Origin: Symsagittifera roscoffensis
Lineage: Eukaryota > Xenacoelomorpha > Acoela > Convolutidae
Direction of reading: 5' to 3'
NCBI RefSeq assembly: GCF_963678635.1
Contig: NC_087071.1
Span: forward strand, 41,061,797 to 41,125,796
Length of the DNA: 64,000 bases
Positions 47,813-59,335 of the stretch are shown piece after piece (the stretch's first letter is position 1; each line of letters begins with the position of its first letter). The notes under the pieces are model-generated. The model was not told the origin of the DNA and searched no databases. It was given only the letters and a program-made list of their open reading frames with translations. A program made the position numbers and the translations under genes.

Positions 47813-49641
47813 ATCAGACCCCAATCAATTATCAACGTAGATATCGATAACCAAAAGAAGAACCTATTTTCATCAGAAGTCTAGTACAACGCGGGTATGA
47901 CTAGGCGAGTGTCCGCGCTACGGCTTATCAGGATCTAAACAAATTTCAATCATTAAATTCTTTTTCAAATTCAAATATAATACGCGCTAAAGTAGTCTCA
48001 AGTATTTACGCTACAGTAGTCTCCAATTTTTTTTGCAGGTGTTAGGTTTTTCAATCTGGCTGGCTTGATTTCCAACCATCTGACTCTATTTACCTCTATT
48101 CAAGTTATAATTCACTATTTTATACCTTGAAAATTCCTAGGATTGACTGGAATATGCGATCGAAGGAATCCTGACTGTAAATTCGGTTAGTATGATACTT
48201 TTGACCTTCTGATTGTTTTATTTAAAAAAGTAACAAAAACCAAAATTTCGAGTTTGGGTCTGTACCTTGGTTTCTTATTTTCAATTTTAAATAAATTTCT
48301 AATGTTACAACATGACAGTTTTTTAAATGTTTTTTGATAAAGCCAATATTTTGGTAACAGGTTACGAAAATTAAGCAAAGCCAATATTTTGCTGACAGGT
48401 TACAAAAATTAACTAACGTTCAAGTGGTTCTCACCACAAGAAAACTAGAATCATGTTTATCATCACTGAAGTCAGCATTTACTAATGACCTCATGTCAAG
48501 AGTGGCTTTAAACTCATGTAGTGATGCACTTCCACCTATGTCGGACAAACTATTTGACATTTGACCACTAAAACTGAGGAACGTAAGAAAGCAGACTTAC
48601 CGGAAGGCCTTCACCTTCAGCAATGCCAACTTGAGGGAAATAGCGCAGATCTTAGTTGGGAAATTATAGATAGGTCAAACAACCAAACAAAATTGTTAAA
48701 ACTAGAGGCAATACAGACCAGGAAAGAGAAACCGGGCTTGAAAACGTGCGATGAGTTTAGGAGCAGGGAGTTAACACTGAAAATTTAGTCCCAAAATATC
48801 TTTGGTTTTTTTTTAAAGCGTCCATGTCTAAATCGAAATTATGACTAAAAAACTTCCAGACAAATTATTCAAAAATTGTTTAATTAATTTTAGAGGCTAA
48901 AAGTATTTTAATTTTAATAGTAATTTAGAGGTCAACTGTGATTGGCTATTTTTATAACATGAGGGTTTAAGAACCAAAAATGTTTGTGAATTTTTCTAAA
49001 CAAAATTGTAAATTGATGTATTATCGTCAATTAGATTAGTTAATTGTAAAAATTCTGACGATGCACGTTGTTGCGAAAACGTTTAAAATTGATCTTCTAA
49101 CTAAAATTTCTTTGTTTTTTGATAGTTTAACCAAAAATTTGATTTCAAAATTCTTGCTATGTTTCAATTGCTAGTCTGTGCTGAAAACTCATTTTCAAAG
49201 ACATATTGTCGAAAAACGGGGTCTAAGTTTGAACGGAAAAATTGAACGCAGTAAACAACATAAAAGTTTTTCTGATTGCCCAGTTGTGCCTCGTTTTCCC
49301 AGAATCTGTGATACGACCGTATGTCTTCATGTGAACAAGAATTGAAAATGTTAACTCAAACGTTTTTGCACATTTTGCGCATCAACAGGATTAAAATTGT
49401 TCATTATATTTACAGAACGACCGAAGATCTGAAAAATGAGAACATGTCTATAAATGCTCTAACAATTTTTGACAAATCAATTTTAAAAAACGGTAATTAT
49501 ATAATAAATTACTTACTCATTAATAGCATTTTCTTGTAAGTTTCTGAGATTTTTAAATTTTTTGATCTTTCATGTCTGTTATAAAATTGAAATTGATTCT
49601 GAAATTTCAGTCTTTTTTTGCCATTTTATACAAAGAATATA

Positions 49642-51668
49642 TGTAACATTCGCCCGGAAGTACATATCGACGGAAAATAAAGCTAGAATGTAAAACGACT
49701 GGCTAGCGTCTAAACACAGCTCTACATGCTTTTAACCATCTCGGCCAAAGCCAGTTCTTTGTGTGACCCCTTCAACATCAGGTCAACAAAAACTTTACTG
49801 TTTCTTAACAATTCTGAGTTTTAACATCTTCTCCTTTGTTGCTTTTTTGTTCATTTCTTCGTTTTGTCCTTTGATTTTGTCGTTTTCTTCTTTGTTTTCA
49901 TCGTTTAGATTTTCTAAAACTTCTGATTTTTTCTAAGTTTTCTCATTTTGCATCTTTTTTTATTCGGCTATTTGTCAATGCTCCATCTCCTTCTCCTGAG
50001 ACATTGACTCCGCACTTTCAGTTTCAGTGTCTTGCATCACGTCGGTGGCTATTTTGACGCTGTTGGAGGCAGTCCTCCAATATTTCTGTTCTTCTACACT
50101 TTGTTTGCAACAAGGTAGAAGATCTACGCTCGTCTCCCTCTTTCTACAGAAGCTGTTGCGGAGGCACAACGTCAAGTTTCTTCCTAGGTCTTCCTTCAAC
50201 ATTTCTTCCATTTCTCTCCCGTCACATTCATTTGTTCTAGACGTCTTTTTCACTGCAGTGGTCACCGCATTCCGATGAGTCACAAAAACTCGCTTGAAAG
50301 CTCCCGCTCTAATTTCCAGCTGATACGCACTGTACACCCTTCCGTGCTTCGACATATGCTTTTTGGCATACTCGCATAACCATGAAGTCATGTTGGTTTT
50401 AAACCAAGCCATCAGTCGTCTCCTGACCCATTTTTTCTACGCTTAAATTGGAATGTTCAAGGTTTTGCACATTGACTCAAAAAGATCTAAATCTTGTAGA
50501 CAATCCAGTTCCTGTAAATTATCTCTCGTCGGCATCTCCTATTGATTGTTCTCCATCATATGAGCTTCCAGCCATCGAATAGCTATCATAACTCCCACTA
50601 TCACGACCGTTATGGGCTGTGATGAATCTGGTAAACCCATGGAAAGCAGCTCTCCAGAGTCCCAGATCAACACCAGATTACAGCGCCAGGGACACCACCA
50701 TGTTTGTAGCAAGCGATGGCAGAGGAAATCATCATGGGTCAAGATGATGCTCCTCCAATTTCGCTTCCACTAGTGTTTCTCGTCGTTTTCATCAACTGTG
50801 TTGTAATCTGTTGTTGCTATTGATCATTTCTGCCTTTGTCTTTCAAAATCACTGAAGTTCCCACGAGCGTTTCCCGTGAACTTCTTTCCCAGTAACGCCT
50901 ATAACTCTTCCTCGGTTCTTTCTGGAACTGCTGCAAAAATATATGGACATTTTATGATATGTAACATTCTCCCGGAAGTACATAATGACGGAAAATAGAG
51001 CTAGCTATAAAACGACTGGCCAGCGTCTAAACAAAGCTCTACATGCTTTTCACCGTCTCTACCAAATACAGTTCTTTTGGTGGTCTTTCTAACGTCCGGT
51101 CGACAAAACGTTACTGCTTCCGGCTTCGACCAGAACGCTCAAAATAACTTACTTACATGCAAAATAGTGAGCTCATGGCTGGGCCTCAGTATCCCCAGAC
51201 CACGAGGTCACTCCTAAAAACAGGGCTACTACTACTTATTATATTACTATTGTTTTTGTTCAGTAGATAAAATTCATCATCTCCATCGAAGATGCCTCAA
51301 CCCTTTCCCTTAACTCCTAGCTTCTCATTATTAGAAAATGAATCCAGATGTTAATTAAATTCAATTGAGGACAAAACCAGGAAGCTAAAAGTTAGTTTAA
51401 AATGGTTCAAGTTCAAGTCCCACGACCCCTTCGGATTCCTGAATCCGGGGAAATAACACCCTTATTTCCTTTCAGGAAGGCTGGTTTCCACCCTTCACCG
51501 TTAGTGTGAATGGCCTTGCAACGAATGTAGCGACACAATCGTTGCAACTCGGAGCGGTCTCTGCTAATACTCTGTTGTATTCTTCTATCTCTTATCGTCG
51601 TTTTTCTCACAACTATCTTCGTTGTTCTTTTCACAACTTCTATCGTTGTTTTGTTTTATTTTGCAACA
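49642..51668 (-). mobile_element. Short LTR element, copy 1
   Basis: A full LTR (50960-51668, about 709 bp; forward strand starts TGTAACATTC and ends GCAACA) and a truncated one (49642-49808) enclose about 1.15 kb with one ORF. No pol is present, so it is non-autonomous. The minus orientation is inferred from the ORF. Broken by the LTR truncation. Confidence 0.55.
49975..50412 (-). CDS. 145-codon ORF in LTR element, unknown function
   Basis: Open from ATG to stop, and kept open at equal length in the second copy (54948-55385) despite roughly 20 differing residues. The N-terminal half is basic (MAWFKTNMTSWLCEYAKKHM, later AFKRVFVTHRNAV). The middle is Cys-bearing (CLRNSFC, LPCCKQ) and the tail acidic (DTETESAESMSQEKEMEH). 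No transmembrane span or signal peptide. Position between LTRs suggests a Gag-like protein of a non-autonomous element, but I recognise no Gag domain. Confidence 0.45.
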   Translation of the reverse strand: MAWFKTNMTSWLCEYAKKHMSKHGRVYSAYQLEIRAGAFKRVFVTHRNAVTTAVKKTSRTNECDGREMEEMLKEDLGRNLTLCLRNSFCRKRETSVDLLPCCKQSVEEQKYWRTASNSVKIATDVMQDTETESAESMSQEKEMEH

Positions 51669-53879
51669 GACCCCAATCAATTATCAACGTAGTTATCGAT
51701 AATCAAAAGAAGAACCTATTTTCATCAGAAGTCTACTACAACGCTGGTATGACTAGGCGACTGTCCGCGCTACGGCCAATCAGGAATTAAACAAATTTCA
51801 ACTTTTAAATTGTTTTTCAAATTCAAATATAATACGCGCTAAAGTCGTCTCAAGTATTTACGCTACAGTAGTCTTCAATTTTTTTGCACGTGTTAGTTTT
51901 TTCAATCTGGCTGGCTTGATTTCCAACCATCTGACTCTATTTACCTCTATTCAAGTTATAATTCACTATTCCATACCTTGAAAATTCCTAGGATTGACTG
52001 GAATATGCGATCGAAGGAATCCTGACTGTAAATTCGGTTACTATGATACTTTTGACCTTCTGATTGTTTTATTTAAAAAATTAACAAAAACAAAAATTTC
52101 GAGTTTTGGTCTGTACCTTGGTTTCTTATTTTCATTTTTAAATAAAATTCTAATGTTACAACATGACAGTTTTTTAAATGTTTTTTGATAAAGCCAATAT
52201 TTTGCTAACAGGTTACGAAAATTAAGCAAAGCCAATATTTTGCTAACAGGTTACAAAAATTAACTAACGTTCAAGTGGTTCTCACCACAAGAAAACTAGA
52301 ATCATGTTTATCATCACTGAAGTCAGCATTTACAAATGACCTCAAGTCAAGAGTGGTTTTTAAACTCATGTAGTGATGCACTTCCGCCTATGTCGGACAA
52401 ACTATTCGACATTTGACCACTAAAACTGAGGATCGTAAGAAAGCAGACTTACCGGAAGGCCTCCACCTTCAGCAATGCCAACTTTAGGGAAATAGCGCAG
52501 ATCTTAGGTGGGAAATTATAGATAGGTCCAACAACCAAACAAAATTGTTAACACTAGAGTTAATACAGATCAGGAAAGAGAAACCGGGCTTGAACACGCG
52601 CGATGAGTTTAGGAGCAGGGAGTTAACACTGAAAGTTTAGTCCCAAAATATTTTTGGTTTTTGGTTTAAAGCGTCCATGTCTAAATCGAAATTTTGACTG
52701 GGAAACTTCCAGACAAATTAATTAAAACTGTTCAAATAATTTTAGAGGTTAAAAGTATTTTAATCTTAGTAGTAATTTAGAGGTCGACTGTGATTGGCTA
52801 TTTTTTTAACAGGATGGTTTTAGAACCAAAATTTATGTGAATTTTTGTAAATAAAATTTGTAAATTGATGTATTATTGTCAATTAGATTAGTTAATTGTA
52901 AAAATGCTGACGATGCACGTTGTTGCGAAAACGTATGAAATTGATTTTTTGGCAAAAATTTTTGTTTTTTTGACAGTTTAACCAAAAATTTGATTTCTAA
53001 ACTCTTGCTATGTTGCTATGGTAGTCTGTGCTGAAAACTCTTTTTCAAAGACATATTGTCGAAAAACAGGGTCGAAGTTTAACAGGAAAAAATGAACGCA
53101 GTAAAGAACATAAAAATTTTTCTGATTGCCTAGGCGTGATGTCAGTTTTTTTAGCCATGTTATGCAAAAAAAAATATGTAACATTCGCCCGGAAGTACAT
53201 ATCGACGAAAAATAAAGCTACAATGTAAAACGACTGGCGAGCGTCTGAACACAGCTCTACATGCTTTTAACCGTCTCTGCTAAAGTCAGTTCTTTGTGTG
53301 ACCCCTTCAACATCAGGTCGACAAAAACGTTACTGTTTCCGGCCTCGGTCAGAACGCTCAGATTAACTCAACTACATGCAAAAATAGTGAGCTCATGGCT
53401 GGGTCTCGGTATCCCCACACCACGAGAACTCCTAAAAACAGGGCTACTACTTATTTATTATATTATGGTTACTTTTGTTCAGTAGAGAAAAATCATCATT
53501 CATATCGGAGATGGATCAACTCTTTCCCTCAATTCTTAGCTTCTCATACTCTAAAAATGAATTTGGTAATAAATAAATTCAACTCAAAACATTCCGGGAA
53601 GCTAAAAATTGTTAAATTATTGAGTTACAGGTCTCTCCCGAGACCCTTCCGGATTCTTGAATCCGGACGGAGAGCTGTCTTGTCTCTTTCCGGTAGGCTG
53701 GTCACGACGTCCCAACGCCCTTCCTGGTTCTCGGGTATCGCTTTGAAACGGTTGAAGCAGCGCAATCGTTACAACTCCGAATGGTCTTCTGTCAAAACTT
53801 CCGATCACAATCTCAATTTGTTGTTATACTCTCGTTCGACTTATCTGTCTTCACGACTGTCTTGTTGTGTTTTCTCGCA

Positions 53880-54780
53880 GTTTTCAATTGTCGCGAAAAA
53901 TAAAAGTGTTACGAGTATTTCACGCCCAAGTCGAATATTTAAAAATCAGCAATTCAGGCCAAAAAATATATTCCCGATTCGTTCAAACGTGCAATTAGCA
54001 CCACTAATTCGTTAAAACCGTTCTTTAAAAATTCTAATTCAAAATGCTTTTTGAAGGCTTTCTGGTCAAATTCCACATACTCCCCGGACAGCCCGGTCAT
54101 TTTCCCCGTTGAGTTTCGCAAAATTCATCAAAATGGTACAGTGCCATCGAACAGAATTTATTAAGTGCATGAAATCACTTTTATCAACTTCACATCAACT
54201 CACTGCAGAAAATAAATGGCATCATACTACTCTGTTATAGCCTTCCAAATGGTTTCACTAATCTGCACTTTTAAGGATAAGACTTAATATAAAACATCTT
54301 TTCTGACTTTTAGTGCCAATATCTCTATTTAAAACTTTTTCTCCTAGGTTTAAAAAGTGTTGGGACGCAGGATGGTCCTGCCAACCAACAAACTACAATT
54401 ATCCTACTAAGTTTCTTCCTTTCAGAAATCTAGTTGTTATTGGTCCTGAGTAATAAAATTAGGGAACTCGGTGGTTGGAAGAAACATCGAAACAATCTCC
54501 CTATTCAAGAGATTACCCAAGCACTTCATGTCACCACAAAATGATCAGTCGTCTTAAATGATTAAAAACAATCATACAGGCTAGAATATTTATTATACTC
54601 CTATCTCAAGTCTTTCTAGATAAGAGTCAGTGTCTCTAAAGCCACTAAAAAAATTACAATGCGAATTTATAAATCCAACAAAAATCAAAAATCCTTCTAA
54701 AAATCAACTAAAACTTTTTTTCATTCAGTTTCAATTGCAAGCTTAGTTGCTTAGTTTTTCATTTGAGTTTTTCTCATATA
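53880..54780. other. Unassigned part of LTR element copy 2
   Basis: No recognisable coding. It has no counterpart in copy 1, where the LTR piece joins the ORF block directly. Confidence 0.4.
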
Positions 54781-54947
54781 AACAATTCTGAGTTTTAACA
54801 TCTTCTCTTTTGTTGCTTCTTTGTTCATTTCTTCGTTTTCTCCTGTGTTTTTGTCGTTTTCTTCTTTGTTTTCATCGTTTAGATTTTCTAAAACTTCGAA
54901 CTTTTTCTAAGTTTTCTCTTTTTGCATCTTTTTTTTTCGGCTATTTG

Positions 54948-55385
54948 TCAATGCTCCATCTCCTTCTCCTGAGACATTGACTCCGCACTTTCAGTTTCAG
55001 TGTCTTGCAACACGTCGGTGGCGTTTTTGACGCTGTTGGAGGCAGTCCTCCAATACTTCTGTTCTTCTACCCTTTGTTTGCAACAAGGTAGAGGATCTAC
55101 GCTCGTCTCCCTGTTTCTACAGAAGCTGTTGTGGAGGCACAACGTCACGTTTTTTTCTAGGTCTTTCTTCAACATTTCTTCCCTTTCTCTCCCGTCACAT
55201 ACAATTGTTCTAGACGACTTTTCCACTGCGGTGGTCACCGCATTCCGATGAGTCACAAAAGCTCGCTTGAAAGCTCCCGCTCTAATGTCCAGCAGATACG
55301 CTCTGTACACACTGCTGTGCTTCGACATATGCTTTTTGGCATACTCGCACAACCATGAAGTCATGTTGGCTTTAAACCATGCCAT
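54948..55385 (-). CDS. 145-codon ORF, second copy
   Basis: Same length and layout as 49975-50412, with identical ends (MAWFK at the start, the acidic tail at the end) and differences concentrated in the middle. Retention of the frame in both copies is the main sign that it codes. Confidence 0.45.
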   Translation of the reverse strand: MAWFKANMTSWLCEYAKKHMSKHSSVYRAYLLDIRAGAFKRAFVTHRNAVTTAVEKSSRTIVCDGREREEMLKKDLEKNVTLCLHNSFCRNRETSVDPLPCCKQRVEEQKYWRTASNSVKNATDVLQDTETESAESMSQEKEMEH

Positions 55386-56489
55386 CAGTCGTCCCTTGAC
55401 CCATTTTTTCTACACTTCCATTGGAATGTTTCAGATTTTGCACATTGACTCAAAAAGACAATCCAGTTCCTGTAAATTATCTCTCCTCGGCATCTCCTAT
55501 TGATTGTTCTCCATCACATGAGCTTCCAGCCATCAAATAGCTATCATAACTCCCACAATCACTACCGTTATGGGCTGTGATGAATCTGGTAAACCCATGG
55601 AGAGCAGCTCTCTAGAGTCCCAGATCCAGACCAGATTACTGCGCCAGGGACACCACCATGTTTGAAGCAAGCAATGGCAGAGGAACTCATCATGTGTCAA
55701 CATGATGCTCCTCCAATTACGCTTCCCCGACGCTTCCAGTAGTGGTTCGACTTCCATCATTACTCGAAGATGGATCAACCCTTTCCCTTAACTCCTAGCT
55801 TCTCATTATTAAAAAATGAATCCAGATGTTAATTAAATTCAATTTAGGACATAACCAAGAAGCTAAAAATTAGTTTAAAATGCTTCAAGTTCAAGTCCCA
55901 AGACCCCTCCGGATTCCTGAATCCGGGGAAATAACACCCTTAATTCCTCTCCGGAAGGCTGGTTTCCACCCTTCACCGTTAGTGTGAATCGCCTTGCACT
56001 GATTGTAGCGACACAATCGTTGCAACTCTGAGCGGTCTCTGCTAATACTCTGTTGTATTCTTCTATCTGATATCGTCATTTTTCTCACAACTATCGTCGT
56101 TATTCTTTTCGCAACTTCTATCATTGTTCTGTTTTATTTTGGATTTCTTCCAAAATGGCCGTTTTTGACGTTTCTCCGAAAATCTGACGTCATCATTCGA
56201 AATTTTAAAAATTTAAAATACCAGAATTTTCTGACCTTCAAAGTTTGTCTAATCGTTCCAATAACGTCGCTAATCTGTTAAAACTGCCAATTCTCAAGGT
56301 CAGCGGCTAATATTTCGAGCTGGATTTTTTTGTCAATTCTGGTCGAATGTCACAATAACCACTTTCTTAGCTGGAAATAAACTTCCATTTTTGATGAGCA
56401 AGATGCTTTAAATTGAGCAAAAGCACTCTTAATTACTTTAAATTTGATAAAAACTAGTTTTAACGTGTTTCTCAAAATCTCGCCTTTTA

Positions 56490-56774
56490 TGAAAAAATGG
56501 TTATCAAACAATTTTCATATATGGAAATTGTCTGATAAACATTTTTTTTTCCAAAAAAACAAACCTATTTATTTTTCATTACCAGACTGTTTGATTTGAT
56601 TCAAATAGCCGGAGAAACTGGATTGAATCTTTTTTCAATGGTTTTTTGTAAATTGTATGAAAATTGTATGACTAGCATCTTTCCATACATTTGATGCAGG
56701 TAATTGTATGATAAGCTTTTTCGGTGTGGGGAAATGAAAGATGAGCATTTTCGTTTTATGGAGGTCAACCCGGG
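56490..56774. mobile_element. Minisatellite element E3 with CCCGGGTTGACC end
   Basis: Contains CATATATGGAAATTGT then TGATAAAC near its left side, further diverged GTATGATAAGC and GATGAGCATTTT units, and the complement of CCCGGGTTGACC at 56763-56774, identical over 12 bases to the end of E2. No left inverted end was found. Confidence 0.55.
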
Positions 56775-57006
56775 AGGTCATCAATGTGTTTACTCTTTTA
56801 AGGGACAACTCGTAAAACCAATTTTTTTTTTGGTTTAACGTAAGCAATATACGACAACATGCGCGGAACAAACATTTATTTAAACTGTTGACAAAATTCA
56901 TAGCTAAGTTTCTGATACCTTTTCGTCCTAAGAGCACTGGAAAAAAAGAATTTCTATCAAAAAAGGTAGAAGTTTGAAAAATTTGATGACATTGAAAATC
57001 AAATCC

Positions 57007-57123
57007 CTCGAAGAGTGATGTTTAGGTCGCTGAACCAGCCATAGGTTACTCCAAACCCGCTGATGGTAAGTGAGGTCGCAGTAGCGTCTTCCAAGATCAA
57101 AGAGTCGAGGACACCAGGTCTTT
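57007..57123 (-). CDS. Fibronectin-III exon, N-terminal half (gene B)
   Basis: 117 bp after acceptor TTGTCTTTAG. It reads RPGVLDSLILEDATATSLTI, then SGFG, then NITLR: the P, strand A, the T-TSLTIS strand B block and strand C of fibronectin III. It is joined upstream in phase to the exon at 57344-57544 (KTA then ERPG), as in consecutive FN3 repeats. No GT donor exists at the end predicted by its paralogue at 60971. The sequence there is CGAG|GGATTTG, pointing to a GG-AG intron. The following C-terminal half was not found. Confidence 0.65.
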
Positions 57124-57343
57124 CTAAAGACAAGTTGGAAAGACTCCCATTCACTAAATTGTTTCAAAGGCAATGACTTTATACAACAGAAGCGTTTGAA
57201 GAAAATTTTCCAAAAATTTTGTAGGCAAAAAACTTATAATTTTCTAATGAATCCTAAAATAGTTTCAATTGGGGTCAATATGACTAATCTTTTTTTCAAA
57301 TTCTTCAGATTAGAGAGTTCATATATATACTCATTAAACTCAC

Positions 57344-57544
57344 CAGCAGTTTTGAAAACAGTTTCCACGCTTCTGGTTGAGTTTTCTTCATAGCCTACAT
57401 AATAGTTGCCACATTTCGCATAGTAGGACACATGGTAGTCACATAATGGTTTCAGGTAATCAAATGTCACGGTAAGAGGATCTGAGTCATAGTAGTAATA
57501 GTCGTGGTATTTGAAGTGGGTTGAACTGTCGGCCGCACATGCTC
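57344..57544 (-). CDS. Fibronectin-III exon, C-terminal half (gene B)
   Basis: 201 bp, acceptor CTTCCCTCACCAG, donor GTGAGT, phase 1 at both ends. After a Tyr-rich KYHDYYYY comes DPLTVTFDYLKPLCDYHVSY (strands E and F with the LKP--Y turn) and STRSVETVFKTA (strand G). It probably completes the FN3 domain opened by the exon at 60971-61087, across an intron of about 3.4 kb that contains the 57896-59335 element. Two Cys (ACAAD and PLCDY) recur at the same places in gene A. An extracellular role is inferred. The protein family is not recognised. Confidence 0.7.
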
Positions 57545-57895
57545 CTGGTGAGGGAAGGAGAGGTTTAGTTGGCAATGTCATCTCACATTCGCATCGTGAA
57601 AAAAGATATTTAAAAAATGATTAACATTTAAAAAACAAGATTGATTAAAACAATATTTTTTCCAAAAAAACTTTTCGATTTTTCTCTCCGCCAGTACAAG
57701 TATTATACACAAAACTGTGTACCTTAGTTGTCTCTGGTTTGTCTCGTTTCAATAGTTTTGATGATATTCACAGAAACACAATTGCACAGACCTACTTGGA
57801 ATGAATACGCAATGTTTCCTAAGTGCCAACAAAAAGTAACATGATAAAGATCGGATGAGATCGGAAAAAAAACTGTTACTGATATAGTTTAACGG

Positions 57896-59335
57896 CATTA
57901 CGAGGCCAAAATTTGCACTGGATAGGCGCACAATTTTGTATGTTCCTGGATTCCACAAGCTACTCTTTGAAAATGCTCCAAAATGTAAGTGAATTCTATT
58001 TTCAAAACTTCCGCGAATATAGCTAGTTGTTCTGGATTCCGCAACTGTTAGTGGATTCCGCAAAATGTAAGTGGAATTCGCTAATGTAACTGGAAATTGA
58101 AACTGTAAGTTGATTCCGAATTTTGTTAATTACTAAACTTGCATATGAACAATTAAAAGCTAGAGCTGGAATTCTTGTCTTTAGCAATGAGGAGTGTAAA
58201 AGCAAGGACTCAACCATTGTTAGTGGAATTCACGAGCAATCCTAAAACATTGGTTAGCTAAATCGATGGACGTCATCTTTTAGTATTTGGGATATATATC
58301 CCAGCAAACAATCTTTGTGATCACAGTTTTGGAAAAACAACACCAAATAAGTTCACTATTTGGAATCATTGGGTTGAGAATGATTAGAAACACAACGCAC
58401 AGAATATCGCCGATTTATGTCAGTATTTGCGATTACATCGATCCCAAATATTGGTCAGTAGGGGGGTTTGATGGAATCCCAATTACTGAAATATTATGGA
58501 ATAAATCTGGAATAATTTAATTATTTGGAGTCCTTGGGTTGAGAGTGTTTGGAAATCCACCGCAGAACAAATCGCCGATTTTTTGTCAGTTTTTGCGAAT
58601 TCATCGATCACAAAATCTGGTCATTATTTGGGATTGATATGACCCCGAAAACTGGAAAAATATGGAATAAACATGAAATAAATTCCTTTTTAGAGTCATT
58701 GGGTTGGGAGTGTTTAGAAACATATTGCACAGCATATCGCCAAATTAGGTCCGTATTTGGGATTTTATTGATCCAAAATACTGCTCAGTATTTGTGATTC
58801 CATCAATCCCAAATACTGAAGCTGGGTGTTTGACAGAAATCGAATATTAGGCATTTCAACAGGTAGCTGATGAACATATTAATGTAGTAATTGAGATTGA
58901 ACTTGGTAGTGATCACCTAGTTATTAAAAAAGATAATTTTAAACGCTACTACATATATACATACATGTAAACGAAATCCGCAAACAAAATGCGGATTCCA
59001 CTAACAATTTGCGGATTCCAGTTACAGTTTGCGGATTCCTCTTAAAGAAGTTGATTTTGCAACAGCTCACTTTATCTACACACATGTCTTATTGTTTAAT
59101 TGTGAATTGCACAAATTGATCTGGATTCCGCAAATACGGTTATGTATTCCGCAAATTCGCCTATTTTGCAGCGATTTTGAGCGATATAGTCTTTTAGGCA
59201 TTTGTTTGTAGAATCCACAACAGCAAAAAAGATCAAAGAAAAATGGCAATGTCGCTGATTCGGCGACAAATCTGATTTTGGCTTGTTGCGGAATCCGCTT
59301 ACCACGCACAGAATGAACATTTTGGCCTCGTAATG
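57896..59335. mobile_element. 1.44 kb TIR element with internal satellite
   Basis: Perfect 17 bp inverted ends, CATTACGAGGCCAAAAT at 57896-57912 and its complement at 59319-59335. Subterminal blocks, also inverted relative to each other, are built on TGCGGATTCC(A/C) followed by ACTAACA or TTACA-type words (about 57950-58240 and 58960-59300). The centre is a roughly 165 bp tandem array. No transposase frame. Target duplication unclear: GTTTA lies near both ends but not flush. Confidence 0.75.
58300..58810 (+). repeat. Tandem array, about 165 bp unit, three copies
   Basis: TTGGGTTGAGA or TTGGGTTGGGA starts recur at about 58372, 58533 and 58701. Each is followed by a TCGCC, then TCAGTATTTG, CGATCC and TGGAATAAA pattern. 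It forms the core of the 57896-59335 element. Confidence 0.75.

Larger units (their letters stand above)
47813..51668. repeat. Large tandem duplication, unit 1
   Basis: Begins GACCCCAATCAATTATC and repeats from 51669 with about 93-95% likeness by eye. Contents: a 1.45 kb non-coding block (to about 49260), an insert present only here (about 49260-49640), an LTR piece (49642-49808), a block with a 145-codon ORF, and a full LTR (50960-51668). In the non-coding block a 33 bp AAAGCCAATATTTTG unit occurs twice in tandem. Confidence 0.8.
51669..56142. repeat. Large tandem duplication, unit 2
   Basis: Partner of 47813-51668. It lacks the 49260-49640 insert but keeps a longer LTR (53177 to about 53879) and about 900 bp after it. 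Its last LTR (about 55760-56142) lacks the first 330 bp. Confidence 0.8.
53177..56142 (-). mobile_element. Short LTR element, copy 2
   Basis: LTRs at 53177 to about 53879 and about 55760-56142 (truncated) enclose the second 145-codon ORF. The plus-strand open frame of 206 codons at 53395-54015 runs across an LTR end and is judged chance. Broken by the LTR truncation. Confidence 0.5.

Noticed and set aside
53395-54015. 206-codon plus-strand open frame
   Set aside because: It spans an LTR and its flank, has no recognisable domain, and is not kept open in the other LTR copies.
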